Source: JBBROS01 sp965213845 (lineage in GTDB: Bacteria; Pseudomonadota; Alphaproteobacteria; Acetobacterales; Acetobacteraceae). From it: a stretch of DNA of 64,000 bases. The stretch spans positions 248,001 through 312,000 of the forward strand of contig CBDCAI010000003.1 of the NCBI GenBank assembly GCA_965213845.1. Direction: 5' to 3'. Under the pieces are notes generated by a model. It ran no database searches. It worked only from the letters and a program-made list of their open reading frames with translations, and was not told where the DNA came from. This document shows, one piece after another, positions 42,413 through 50,775 of this stretch. Position numbers and translations under genes: made by a program. Within the stretch, counting starts at the first letter, position 1; each line of letters begins with the position of its first letter.

Positions 42413-43233
42413 CGCCGGCCCTCACGCTCGACCGGGTCTCCTGCACCTTCGACACGCCGGGCCGGGCGCCCTACATGGCCCTCGCGGAAACCACGCTGCG
42501 CATCGCGCCGGGTGAGTTCGTCTCCGTCGTCGGCCCGACCGGATGCGGCAAGAGCACGCTGTTGAACATCGCGGCCGGGCTGCTACAGCCGACCACGGGC
42601 CGGGTGACGGTGCACGACGAGCCCATCCGCGGCGTCAACCGCCACGCCGGCTACCTTTTCCAGGCGGAGTCGCTGATGCCCTGGCGCAGCGCGCTGTCCA
42701 ACGTGTGTGCCGGGCTGGAGTATCGGGGGGTGAAGCGGGCCGAGGCGGAGGCGCGGGCCCGGGACTGGCTGCGCCGCGTCGGCCTGGTCGACCACGGCCA
42801 CCGCTTCCCGCACCAGCTTTCGGGCGGCATGCGCAAACGGGTGGCGCTGGCGCAGACCCTGATCCTCGATCCCGCGATCATCCTGATGGACGAGCCGTTC
42901 AGCGCGCTGGACGTGCAGACCCGCCTGCTGATGGAGAACGAGCTGCTGGCGCTTTGGGCCCCCGACCCGTCTGCCGGGGCCATCCAGGCGGACCGCAAGT
43001 CCGTCCTGTTCATCACCCACGACCTGGAGGAGGCGATCAGCCTGTCCGACCGGGTGCTGATCCTGTCCGCCGGCCCGGCCACGACCGTGGTGGGGGAGTT
43101 CCAGATCGACCTGCCCCGCCCGCGCGACGTCTCCGAGATCCGCATGCAACCCAACTTCCTGGAACTGCACCGGCAGATCTGGGACGCCATGAAGCACGAG
43201 GTGCTCAAAGCCTATGCCAGTCAACTCCATTAG
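42409..43233 (+). CDS. NitT/TauT-type ABC transporter ATPase
   Basis: A 274-residue ATP-binding subunit. It has Walker A GPTGCGKST near residue 43, a Q-loop (FQAESLMPWRS), the signature LSGGMRKRVALAQTL, Walker B IILMDEPFSALD and the switch His in LFITHDLEEA. The sequence resembles SsuB/TauB/NrtD subunits. The segment LWAPDPSAGAIQADRKS between Walker B and the switch His is longer than usual. It starts in an ATGA overlap with the binding-protein gene and overlaps the permease gene by 20 bases, so the three subunits are tightly co-translated. Confidence 0.94.
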   Translation: MTPALTLDRVSCTFDTPGRAPYMALAETTLRIAPGEFVSVVGPTGCGKSTLLNIAAGLLQPTTGRVTVHDEPIRGVNRHAGYLFQAESLMPWRSALSNVCAGLEYRGVKRAEAEARARDWLRRVGLVDHGHRFPHQLSGGMRKRVALAQTLILDPAIILMDEPFSALDVQTRLLMENELLALWAPDPSAGAIQADRKSVLFITHDLEEAISLSDRVLILSAGPATTVVGEFQIDLPRPRDVSEIRMQPNFLELHRQIWDAMKHEVLKAYASQLH

Positions 43234-44041
43234 CGTCCCGGCCGCGACCCCCGTCGTCCCACCTGCAGGAGGAGGGGCCCGGCGCCGTTCAGGGGTGCCC
43301 GTCGCGATCCGGCAGGCCATTCTCGCCGCCCTGCTGTTCGGCCTCTGGTACGCGCTGACGGAGCTCGATGTCCTCTCGCCGTTCTTCTTCGGCCAGCCCG
43401 TCGCCGTCATGGCGCAGGTCTGGGACTGGTTCGCCACCGGCATGATCTTCCCCCACCTCGCCACCACCCTGATCGAGACGGTGCTGGCCTTCGTCACCGG
43501 CACGCTGCTCGGCATGGTCGTCGGACTCTGGCTCGGCCTGAACCGCGAAGCGGCGCTGCTGCTCAAGCCGTTCCTGAACGCCATGAACTCCATGCCGCGC
43601 GTGGTGCTGGCCCCCATCTTCGCGGTCTGGTTCGGCCTCGGCATCCTGTCGAAGGTCGCGCTGGGCGTCACGCTCGTGTTCTTCCTGGTGTTCTTCAACG
43701 TCTTCCAGGGCGTGCGCGAGGTCAGCCCGGTGGTGCTGGCCAACGCCCGCATGCTGGGCGCCAACCGGCGGCAGCTCCTGGCGACGGTCTACATCCCGTC
43801 GGCCACCAGCTGGGTGTTCAGCAGCCTGCACGCCTCGGTCGGCATGGCCTTCGTGGGCGCCGTGGTCGGTGAGTATCTCGGCAGCGCCCGCGGCGTCGGC
43901 TACCTGATCCTGCAGGCGGAAGGCGTGTTCGACGTGAACGCGGTCTTCGCCGGGATCGTCGTGCTGACCGCCTTCGCCCTCATCCTCGACTGGTGCGTCA
44001 CCCTGGTCGAGAACCGCCTGCTGGTCTGGAAACCCGTCTGA
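43214..44041 (+). CDS. NitT/TauT-type ABC transporter permease
   Basis: A 275-residue integral membrane protein with six hydrophobic segments starting near residues 33, 75, 100, 135, 170 and 245. The BPD_transp_1 domain carries the EAA-like coupling loop ANARMLGANRRQLLATVYIPSATSWVFSSLH, quoted in parts, where the ATPase docks. The proline/glycine-rich N-terminus (first 28 residues) is cytoplasmic. It completes the importer with the two genes before it and ends in a TGATG overlap with the following SDR gene. Confidence 0.93.
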   Translation: MPVNSISVPAATPVVPPAGGGARRRSGVPVAIRQAILAALLFGLWYALTELDVLSPFFFGQPVAVMAQVWDWFATGMIFPHLATTLIETVLAFVTGTLLGMVVGLWLGLNREAALLLKPFLNAMNSMPRVVLAPIFAVWFGLGILSKVALGVTLVFFLVFFNVFQGVREVSPVVLANARMLGANRRQLLATVYIPSATSWVFSSLHASVGMAFVGAVVGEYLGSARGVGYLILQAEGVFDVNAVFAGIVVLTAFALILDWCVTLVENRLLVWKPV

Positions 44042-44814
44042 TGGACCTCGAACTCGCCGGCAAGGTCGCGATGGTCACCGGCGCCAGCCGCGGAATCGGC
44101 GCCGCGATCGCCGCGGTGCTGGCGGCGGAGGGCATGCAGGTCTGCCTGGTGGCGCGCGATGCCACGGCCTTGGCCGCAGTCGCCGAAACACTGGACCAGG
44201 CGGCGCACACCGTCGTCGCGGACCTGACCCGGCCCGAGGCCCCGGCCGAAGCCGTGGCCGCAGCCGTCGCGCGGTTCGGGCGGCTCGATCTGCTGGTCAA
44301 CAACGCCGGCGCCACGAAACGCGCGGCGTTCTTCGACCTGGTCGACCAGGACTACCTCGACGGTTTCGCCCTGAAGTTCCACGGCGCGCTCCGGGCCAGT
44401 CGCGCCGCCTGGCCGCATCTGCGGGACAGCGCCGGGTCGATCGTGAACATCGTCGGCATCGGCGCCCATGCCGGCTCGGCCGAGTTCACGGTGGGCGGAC
44501 CGGTCAACGCGGCCCTGCTGAACGTCACGAAGGCGCTGGCCGATATCGGCCGGCGCGAGGGCGTGCGCGTGAACGCCATCAACCCCGGCCGTATCGAGAC
44601 GGACCGGCTGCACCGTCATTTGCACGCCACCAGCACGGCCCGGGGCATCACCCCGGCTGCGGCAGCCTCCGATCTGCTGGCAACGCTCGGCCTGGCGCGC
44701 TTCGGCCGGCCGCAGGAGGTCGGCTGGCTCGTGGCCTACCTCGCCTCCGCCCGGGCCGCCTTCATGCAGGGGTCGCTCATCGACATCGACGGAGGCGAGA
44801 CGCGCTCGCTGTGA
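44041..44814 (+). CDS. SDR-family protein lacking the canonical catalytic residues
   Basis: A 257-residue short-chain dehydrogenase-like protein. The cofactor-binding TGASRGIG (13-20) and the NNAG motif (87-90) are intact, and the C-terminal NPGRIETDR is typical. At the active site the usual Ser, Tyr and Lys are absent: the Y-x3-K position reads G152-x3-N156 in VGGPVNAALLNVTKAL, and the serine strand reads NIVGIGAHAG. A recognised SDR subgroup has the related GS-x-x-NAAL pattern, so it may use another mechanism or be a ligand-binding protein. It is last in the sigma-54-controlled ABC operon, overlapping the permease stop by one base. Confidence 0.85.
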   Translation: MDLELAGKVAMVTGASRGIGAAIAAVLAAEGMQVCLVARDATALAAVAETLDQAAHTVVADLTRPEAPAEAVAAAVARFGRLDLLVNNAGATKRAAFFDLVDQDYLDGFALKFHGALRASRAAWPHLRDSAGSIVNIVGIGAHAGSAEFTVGGPVNAALLNVTKALADIGRREGVRVNAINPGRIETDRLHRHLHATSTARGITPAAAASDLLATLGLARFGRPQEVGWLVAYLASARAAFMQGSLIDIDGGETRSL

Positions 44815-44827
44815 CGGCCCGCCGTCA
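44812..44827. terminator. palindrome spanning both convergent stop codons
   Basis: TGACGGC-CC-GCCGTCA is a perfect palindrome that begins with the TGA stop of the SDR gene and ends with the TCA (stop, minus strand) of the opposing gene. With a four-base loop it forms a six-base GC-rich stem in either transcript. No T-run follows, so any termination would be weak or Rho-assisted. Confidence 0.4.
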
Positions 44828-45424
44828 GCCCTCCACGCACCACATCAGCCCATACAGCCCGACGGCGACCCGCTCGGCCGGCACGGCGCCCCGCAGCGCC
44901 ACCGCAACCCGCCGCGCATCGTCCAGCCGCAGGCACTCGACCAGCAGCACGTCGTGCGCCGTGCCGTCCGCCGCGCCGCGGAAGCGCATCTCGGGACTGG
45001 CGGCTTGCCGGCCGGCCGCGCGCCAGGCCTGCACCCGGACAACGCCGGCGGCCAGCACCGGGGCGGGCAGGTCGCACGGCAGCGCGGCCCGGGCACACAC
45101 CGCATAGCCCCCGAGGCCGCGCCCCATCGCGGACACGACGTCCATCCCGGCCCGCACCATGCCGCGGAACTCCGGCATGATCGCCCGGGTCCGCGGCGTG
45201 GGGGCGGCAAGGCACGCCAGGTACTCCGGGGCATGCAGGCACGCGACGCCGTCCAGCGCATACCACGTGAAATACGCCCGGTCCGCCTCGACGGCCGCAT
45301 AGCGCCGCGCCTGCCGGAACCCCGCGAACCCAAGACGCTGCGGGATGTGCTCCTCCTGATACCAGGCCTCGTACGCCGCCGCGTCGCCGGCATGGTCGTT
45401 CCAGACTGCCAGCACGCCGCTCAC
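44825..45424 (-). CDS. EthD/ferredoxin-like dimeric alpha-beta barrel protein
   Basis: A 199-residue protein that appears to hold two ferredoxin-like halves. The first (residues 1-100) has VLAVWNDHAGDAAAYEAWYQEEHIPQRLGFAGFRQARRY, with the WY-x-x-EHI-x-x-R pattern of EthD and DUF4286-like proteins. The second half is less conserved. Such barrels bind small or hydrophobic ligands, and some are oxygenases or isomerases in catabolic loci. It is the last gene of the eleven-gene catabolic operon, starting with a GTG that overlaps the CoA-transferase stop. Exact family assignment is tentative. Confidence 0.6.
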   Translation of the reverse strand: MSGVLAVWNDHAGDAAAYEAWYQEEHIPQRLGFAGFRQARRYAAVEADRAYFTWYALDGVACLHAPEYLACLAAPTPRTRAIMPEFRGMVRAGMDVVSAMGRGLGGYAVCARAALPCDLPAPVLAAGVVRVQAWRAAGRQAASPEMRFRGAADGTAHDVLLVECLRLDDARRVAVALRGAVPAERVAVGLYGLMWCVEG

Positions 45425-46527
45425 GCGAGGTATGTCGCGTTGGCCTCACCCAGCCGCGGGGCGGCGATGGGCTGGGCGGACGCGGGGGCCCGGAACGCGA
45501 CATCGATCGCCACGGGCAGGGCCGGGATGTGCGCCGCCGCCGTGCCGCTGCGGCGGTCGAACAGGCCCCGCGCCGCGAAATGCGGGTCTGCCGCCGCCTC
45601 CTCCGGCGTCGCGACGATCGTGCAGCAGCAATCCGCCGCCGCGAACACGGCCTGCCAATGCGACGCAGGGTGCGCCGCGACCAGGCGGGAGACGGCCTCG
45701 ATGGCGGCGGCGCCGTCGCCCAGCGCCGGGTCGAACCCGATCGCGGCGCAGAACACGGACCAGAACCGGTCCTCGATGGGGGCCGCCGCCAGGATGCGCC
45801 CATCGGCCGTGGGATACAGGTGGTATCGCGCCGTCCCGCCCGCCACGAGGCCCGTCGCGTTGCCCGGCCACGCGCCCGTCGCCGCACCCTGGCTCAACGA
45901 CCAGTACAGGAACGTCATCAGCCCGTCGGTCATCGCGATGTCGAGGTGGTAGCCCTGCCCCGTCCGGTCCCGCTGCATCAGGGCCAGCAGGATGTTGACG
46001 ACGGCAGGGTAGGTCCCGCCGCCGATGTCGGCCACCAGCGCGGGCGGCACGACGGGGCGGTCGGCCGGGCCATGGGCCAGCCCCAGCATGCCGGCATCGC
46101 CCTGGTAGTTCAGGTCGTGCCCGGCCCGATCCCGCTTCGGCCCGCTCTGGCCATACCCGGTGATCGAGCAGTAGACGATGCCGGGGTTGAGCGCCGCGAC
46201 GGCCGCATAGCCCAGGCCCAGCCGCGCCATCACGCCCGGCCGGAACTGCTCCACCAGCACGTCGGCCCGCGTGAGCAGCGGCCGCAGCCGGTCGAGGTCG
46301 GCGGGGTTCTTCAGGTCGAGCGCCAGGGACCGCTTGCCCCGGTTCAGCATGACGAAGTTGGCGCTGTCCTCCCCCAGCTTGGGGCTGTAGCCACGCATCT
46401 CCTCGCCGGCGCCGGGGCGCTCGACCTTGACGACCTCGGCCCCGGCTTCGGCCAGCATCAGCGTCGCCATCGGGCCCGGCAGCAGCGTGCTGAAATCGAG
46501 CACCAGCCGGCCCGCCAGGGGCTGCAT
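45421..46527 (-). CDS. family III CoA-transferase / alpha-methylacyl-CoA racemase-like
   Basis: A 368-residue protein of the CaiB/BaiF family. The opening LAGRLVLDFSTLLPGPMATLMLAEAGAEVVKVERPG, the VMLNRGKRSLALDLK segment and SITGYGQSGP are characteristic. RAGHDLNYQGDAGMLG carries the catalytic Asp, with a preceding His as in alpha-methylacyl-CoA racemases, so racemisation is as likely as CoA transfer. It begins in a TGATG overlap with the split dehydrogenase gene and ends in a GTGA overlap with the barrel-protein gene. It is the second such protein in the operon. Confidence 0.88.
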   Translation of the reverse strand: MQPLAGRLVLDFSTLLPGPMATLMLAEAGAEVVKVERPGAGEEMRGYSPKLGEDSANFVMLNRGKRSLALDLKNPADLDRLRPLLTRADVLVEQFRPGVMARLGLGYAAVAALNPGIVYCSITGYGQSGPKRDRAGHDLNYQGDAGMLGLAHGPADRPVVPPALVADIGGGTYPAVVNILLALMQRDRTGQGYHLDIAMTDGLMTFLYWSLSQGAATGAWPGNATGLVAGGTARYHLYPTADGRILAAAPIEDRFWSVFCAAIGFDPALGDGAAAIEAVSRLVAAHPASHWQAVFAAADCCCTIVATPEEAAADPHFAARGLFDRRSGTAAAHIPALPVAIDVAFRAPASAQPIAAPRLGEANATYLA

Positions 46528-47180
46528 CAAACGTTCCGCTCCTTGGGTGAACGCTGCTTGGCGACGCGGGCGCGGCGGGCCGGGGCGTAGGCCGCCTCGC
46601 CGTACTGCTCGAACAGCGCCTGCGTCACGTCGTGATGCGCGGCGAGGCCCGTCCGCTCCAGCAGCTCGATCGGGCCTTCAGGGTAGCCGAGGCCCAGGCG
46701 GAGCGTGGTGTCCATGTCGGACGCGGTCGCCAGACCCTCGTCCAACCGGCGCAGCGCGGCGTTCCAGTAGGGGCGAAGCAGGCGATCGACGATCCGCCCG
46801 GCAAAGTCGCCGCACACCGAGACCTGCAGCCCGGCGCCCTCCAGCACCGACCGCGCCGCCTCGATCGCACCCTCCGGCGTCGCGGGCTGGCGCACCAGCT
46901 CGACCAGGCCGGACGGCGCCGCCTGGCCCATGCGGAAGCGTGCGAAGCCCAGCACGACGCTGCCTTCCTCGCCCCGGCCCTCCCCGGTGTGGACGCCCAG
47001 GCATTCCGTGCCCAGCTCGACCAGAACCGCCTCGTACGCCGAAAGGTCCGAAGGGATGTGCGCGCCGGCCGCGTCGCCGGCCAGGATCAGGACCGCGGCA
47101 TCGGCGATGGCGGTGTCGATCAACGCATGCGCGTCCGGGAACGACCGGCTCTCGCCATGGCGGGAGAAGCTGTGCGGCAT
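46527..47180 (-). CDS. 3-hydroxyacyl-CoA dehydrogenase C-terminal domain protein (PaaH-like C half)
   Basis: A 217-residue protein matching the second half of PaaH-type 3-hydroxyacyl-CoA dehydrogenases. A degenerate Rossmann-like region (ALIDTAIADAAVLILAGD, VLGFARFRMGQ, GLVELVRQP) precedes a 3HCDH_C domain (CGDFAGRIVDRLLRPYWNAALRRLDEGLATASDMDTTLRLGLGYPEGPIELL, in parts). There is no GxGxMG motif and no catalytic His-Glu pair, so it is unlikely to act alone. The adjacent upstream gene supplies the catalytic half. The ATG at 47180 comes four bases after that gene's stop; an earlier in-frame ATG at 47213 would overlap it. Confidence 0.8.
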   Translation of the reverse strand: MPHSFSRHGESRSFPDAHALIDTAIADAAVLILAGDAAGAHIPSDLSAYEAVLVELGTECLGVHTGEGRGEEGSVVLGFARFRMGQAAPSGLVELVRQPATPEGAIEAARSVLEGAGLQVSVCGDFAGRIVDRLLRPYWNAALRRLDEGLATASDMDTTLRLGLGYPEGPIELLERTGLAAHHDVTQALFEQYGEAAYAPARRARVAKQRSPKERNV

Positions 47181-47184
47181 CGGT

Positions 47185-48078
47185 TCAGGCCCCATACATC
47201 GTGTTGCCGTCATAGGCGTAGAACCCCCGGCCGGACTTCCGCCCCAGGTGCCCGGCCGCGATCATCCGCCGCACCAGCGGCGGGCACGCAGCCCGCGGCT
47301 CGTTCGTCACGCCATACAGCGCGTCGCACAGCAGCAGCTGCGTATCGAGCCCGATCAGGTCCAGCAGCTCCAGCGGCCCCATCCGGTAACCCAGCGCCCC
47401 CTTCAGCGCCCGATCGATGTCGGCCGGCGCCGCCACGCCCGCCTCCACCATGCGGATGACGTCGTTGTTGAACGGCACCAGGAAGTAGTTCAGCACGAAG
47501 CCCGGATTGTCCTTCACCTTCACCGGCCGTTGCCCCAGCGCCGTGCAGAACGCCCAGGCCACCTCGAAGCTGTCGGGCGCCGTCGTCAAGCCGGGCGCCA
47601 TTTCCACCAGCTTCATCAACGGCGCCGGCAGGCAGAAATGCATGCCCACGAACCGGTCCGGCCGTCCGGACCCGCCCGCGATCTCGGTGATGGAGAGCGT
47701 CGAGGTGTTGGAGGCGAACAGCGTGCCCGGCGGGCACACCGCGTCGAGCGCCGCGAACAGCCGGTGCTTCACCGTCAGCTCCTCGAACACCGCCTCGATG
47801 ACGATGTCGGCCTCCGCCAGCGCGGCAAGCTCGGTCGTGCCGGTCATCGCTTCGAGGGCGGCGGCCGACTGTTCGGCCGTCATGCGCTGGCGCTCGACCG
47901 ACTTGGCGAAGAACCCCTCGGTCTGCGTCCGGGCCCGCGTCAGCGCGTCCTCCCGCGTGTCGTAGACGATGGTGCGGAAGCCGGCGCGGGCCGCGACCAG
48001 CGCGATGCCGGCCCCCATGGTGCCGGCGCCCGCCACGGCGACGGTGCGGATGGTCCCGGCCTTGTCGCAATCGGTCAT
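47185..48078 (-). CDS. 3-hydroxyacyl-CoA dehydrogenase (catalytic half)
   Basis: A 297-residue NAD-dependent 3-hydroxyacyl-CoA dehydrogenase of the Hbd/PaaH type. The N-terminal Rossmann motif is VAVAGAGTMGAGIALVAARAG (residues 13-33). The catalytic His lies in GMHFCLPAPLMKLVEM together with its Glu. The 3HCDH_C domain begins with DNPGFVLNYFLVPFNND and ends GRKSGRGFYAYDG. It oxidises the hydroxyacyl-CoA made by an enoyl-CoA hydratase, giving 3-ketoacyl-CoA. It starts in an ATGA overlap with the acyl-CoA dehydrogenase and is followed four bases later by the non-catalytic half. Confidence 0.93.
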   Translation of the reverse strand: MTDCDKAGTIRTVAVAGAGTMGAGIALVAARAGFRTIVYDTREDALTRARTQTEGFFAKSVERQRMTAEQSAAALEAMTGTTELAALAEADIVIEAVFEELTVKHRLFAALDAVCPPGTLFASNTSTLSITEIAGGSGRPDRFVGMHFCLPAPLMKLVEMAPGLTTAPDSFEVAWAFCTALGQRPVKVKDNPGFVLNYFLVPFNNDVIRMVEAGVAAPADIDRALKGALGYRMGPLELLDLIGLDTQLLLCDALYGVTNEPRAACPPLVRRMIAAGHLGRKSGRGFYAYDGNTMYGA

Positions 48079-49256
48079 TTCTGGATGAAACTCCGGCCGA
48101 TCAGCTGGCGGTGCACCTGGTTGGTGCCCTCCCAGATCTGGGTGATCTTCGCGTCGCGCATCAGCCGTTCCACGCGGTAGTCCCGGCAGTACCCGTAACC
48201 GCCATGCAGTTGCACCGCGTCGGTCGTGATCCGCATCGCGAGGTCCGACGCACGCATCTTCAGCATGCTCGCCTCGATGCCGAAGTTGCTCTCGCCCTCG
48301 TCCACCATCCGCGCCACGTGCCACATCCATGCCTCGCACTGCGCAAGGTCGGTCGCCATGTCGGCCAGCATGAACTGCACGCCCTGGAAGTCGATGATGC
48401 GCTTGCCGGACTGCTTGCGGCCGTTGATGTAGTCGACCGCGTCCTCGAACGCGCCACGGGCGATCCCCAGCGCCTGGGCCGCGACGCTGGGCCGGGACTT
48501 GTTGAGCGACGACAGCAGGATGCGCAGGCCCTCGCCCGGCTCTCCAAGCAGGTTCGCGCGCGGCACCCGCACGCGGTCGAACGACAGGGCGGCGGTGCTG
48601 CTCGCGCGGTGGCCCATCTTGTCCTCGGTGCGCAGCACCGAAAGACCCGGCATTCCCTTCTCGACCACCAGGGCGGAGATGGCCCCCTTCGGGTCGTCGA
48701 TCTCCGACCACTTGCCGAACACCAGCAGCACGTCCGCCACGTCGCCGTTGGTGATGAAGATCTTGCTGCCATCCACCAGGATGTCGTCGCCGTCCGGGGT
48801 GAACGATGTGCGCATGCCGGTCGCGTCGGACCCCGCCGCCTCCTCCGTGATCACCAGCGACACAAGGCCGCCCTCGGCGATGCGCGGCAGCAGGCGGTGC
48901 TTCTGCTCCTCGGTGCCGTAGTCGATCACCGGCTTGATGCCGTGGAAGTTCGTCGCCCAGATGATGCCGGTGCTGGCGCAGGCCTTGCTGATCTCGCGCA
49001 CGCAGTCGAGGTAGCCGGTATACGTCAACCCGGCGCCGCCATACGCCTCCGGGATGAACATCGCGTTCAGGCCCAGGTCGTTGATGGCCCGCACGTTGTC
49101 CCACGGGAACGCGCCGCTCCGGTCGTACTCGGCGGCCCGGGCCGCGATCGGGCCCCGCGACAGGGCGCGGACGCTGTCCAGCAGCATCGCCTCGGCCTCC
49201 GGCAGCGCCACGCTGGCGTCGAGGCGGTCCAGCACGGTTCGGGTGTCGTTGCGCAT
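48075..49256 (-). CDS. acyl-CoA dehydrogenase
   Basis: A 393-residue FAD enzyme with all three domains: N-terminal helices (LLDSVRALSRGPIAARAAEYDR), the beta barrel with VITEEAAGSDATGM, and the C-terminal helices with RASDLAMRITTDAVQLHGGYGY and the catalytic-base region TQIWEGTNQVHRQLIG. It introduces a double bond alpha-beta to the CoA thioester. In the cyclohexanecarboxylate pathway the matching step is AliB, giving cyclohex-1-ene-1-carboxyl-CoA; that role is inferred from its neighbours. GAGGA is seven bases before the ATG. The 32-base gap before it is the longest within the operon. Confidence 0.93.
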   Translation of the reverse strand: MRNDTRTVLDRLDASVALPEAEAMLLDSVRALSRGPIAARAAEYDRSGAFPWDNVRAINDLGLNAMFIPEAYGGAGLTYTGYLDCVREISKACASTGIIWATNFHGIKPVIDYGTEEQKHRLLPRIAEGGLVSLVITEEAAGSDATGMRTSFTPDGDDILVDGSKIFITNGDVADVLLVFGKWSEIDDPKGAISALVVEKGMPGLSVLRTEDKMGHRASSTAALSFDRVRVPRANLLGEPGEGLRILLSSLNKSRPSVAAQALGIARGAFEDAVDYINGRKQSGKRIIDFQGVQFMLADMATDLAQCEAWMWHVARMVDEGESNFGIEASMLKMRASDLAMRITTDAVQLHGGYGYCRDYRVERLMRDAKITQIWEGTNQVHRQLIGRSFIQK

Positions 49257-49288
49257 GATCGGTCCTCAGGGCCTCGGCCCGTATGTGC

Positions 49289-50008
49289 TCAGTGGGCGAT
49301 GCCGTGGGCACCGTCGAGATAGATGGTTTCCCCGGTCAGATAAGGGTTGGGCTCGCCGATCAGCTGCCCGACCAGCCGCGCCACCTCGGCCGGCATCCCG
49401 GGCCGCCGCCCCGGAATGCGGCGGGCCAGATAGGTGCGGAGCGCGCTCCCCTCGGCCATCGTCTCGCGGTTCAGGTCCGTCTCGATATAGCCCGGCGCCA
49501 CGTTCACCACCTGGATGCCGTCCGCCGCCCACTCGACCGCGAGGCAGCGCGTGATGGCGCCCACCGCGGCCTTGCTGGCGCAGTAGGCCAGGTTGCGCTT
49601 CACGCCGAGCTTGTCGAAGAACGAGCCGATGTTGACGATCACCCCGCCGCCCGAGGCCACGAGCAGGGGATGGGCCTCGCGGCAGGCGACGAACACGGCG
49701 GTGGCGTTGGTGGCCATGACCGCGTCGAGATCGGCGGTGGCCAGCGTGGCGCTGCGCCCTTCGGTGTGGAACCCGGCGTTGTTCACCAGGCCGCCCAGCC
49801 CCCCCGCCTCGTCGGCCAGGCGCCGCAGCGCAGCCCGAAGATCCGCCTCCCGCGCCACGTCGCACCGGATCGGGATCGAGCCCTCCGGCCCGGTGCCGCT
49901 GCGCGACAGGCACCCGACCGTCAGCCCCCGCGACAGCAGCTCCTGCACGACCGCGGCCCCGATTCCGCGGTTGCCGCCGGTGACCGCGATCGCGGGGCGC
50001 CCCGGCAT
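49289..50008 (-). CDS. SDR-family dehydrogenase (BadH-like position)
   Basis: A 239-residue short-chain dehydrogenase with the full classical set: VTGGNRGIG cofactor loop (residues 9-17), NNAG, the catalytic Ser in NIGSF, and the Y-x3-K pair in YCASKAAVGAITR, followed by APGYIETDLN. It should oxidise a ring or chain hydroxyl with NAD(P). In ali/bad clusters the equivalent enzyme is 2-hydroxycyclohexanecarboxyl-CoA dehydrogenase (BadH). The ATG shares a TGATG with the hydratase gene. The contrast with the other SDR in the regulon, which lacks these residues, is clear. Confidence 0.88.
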   Translation of the reverse strand: MPGRPAIAVTGGNRGIGAAVVQELLSRGLTVGCLSRSGTGPEGSIPIRCDVAREADLRAALRRLADEAGGLGGLVNNAGFHTEGRSATLATADLDAVMATNATAVFVACREAHPLLVASGGGVIVNIGSFFDKLGVKRNLAYCASKAAVGAITRCLAVEWAADGIQVVNVAPGYIETDLNRETMAEGSALRTYLARRIPGRRPGMPAEVARLVGQLIGEPNPYLTGETIYLDGAHGIAH

Positions 50009-50775
50009 CAGCGGTCCACGACGACGGCCGGCCGCTTGGCGGCGAACGCCGCCATGCCGGCCGCGGCATCGGCCGTCTGATACGCCAGCGTGGACAGGTC
50101 CGCCTCGATCCGCAGACCCTGGGCCAGCGGCGTGTCCAGCGCCCGCCCCACCGCTTCCCGCGCCAGGTGCTGCGCCACCCGCCCGTAGGCGGCGAACTCG
50201 GCGGCGAATGCGAGGCCCGCCGCCAGCATGTCGCCTTCCACGATGCGGTTCACGAGCCCGATCCGCTCGGCCTCCGCCGCCAGCACCGTGCGCCCCGTCA
50301 TGATCAGCTCCAGCGCGCGCGCCGGGCCCACCAGCCGCGGCAGGCGCTGCGTGCCGCCGTAGCCCGGGATCAGGCCCAGCTTGATCTCCGGCAGGCCCAT
50401 CCGCGCCCCGGGGGCCGCCAGCCGGAACGTGCAGGCCATCGCGAGCTCCAGGCCCCCGCCGAAGGCGAACCCGTTGATCAGCGCGACCGAGGCCTGCGGC
50501 AGGCGGTCCAGCTTGGCGAAGACGGACTGGCCCAGCTCGGCGCCCGCCTTCTGCTCCATCAGGCCGCGCCCCTGCAGCTCCTTGATGTCGGCCCCTGCGC
50601 AGAACGCCTTCGGCCCGGCGCCGGTCACCAGCAGCACCCGCGCATCGCTGGCCGCGACCTCGTCCAGCAGCCCGCCGATCGCCGCGATGATGCCGAACGA
50701 CAGGGCGTTCAGTGCCTCCGGGCGGTCCAGCGTCAGCAGGGCGCAGTCGCCGTGCCGCTCCAGCCGCGGGCTCAC
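50008..50775 (-). CDS. enoyl-CoA hydratase (BadK-like position)
   Basis: A 255-residue crotonase-fold hydratase. The oxyanion-hole loops are AFCAGADIKEL and GFAFGGGLELAMACTF, and both catalytic glutamates are present, one in GGGLELA and one in LPEIKLGLIPGYGGTQRLPRLVG. It adds water across an alpha-beta double bond of an acyl-CoA. The GTG at 50775 overlaps the stop of the CoA ligase gene by four bases and gives the family length; an ORF starting further upstream lies inside that gene. A role as cyclohex-1-enecarboxyl-CoA hydratase is possible from the gene set. Confidence 0.92.
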   Translation of the reverse strand: MSPRLERHGDCALLTLDRPEALNALSFGIIAAIGGLLDEVAASDARVLLVTGAGPKAFCAGADIKELQGRGLMEQKAGAELGQSVFAKLDRLPQASVALINGFAFGGGLELAMACTFRLAAPGARMGLPEIKLGLIPGYGGTQRLPRLVGPARALELIMTGRTVLAAEAERIGLVNRIVEGDMLAAGLAFAAEFAAYGRVAQHLAREAVGRALDTPLAQGLRIEADLSTLAYQTADAAAGMAAFAAKRPAVVVDR

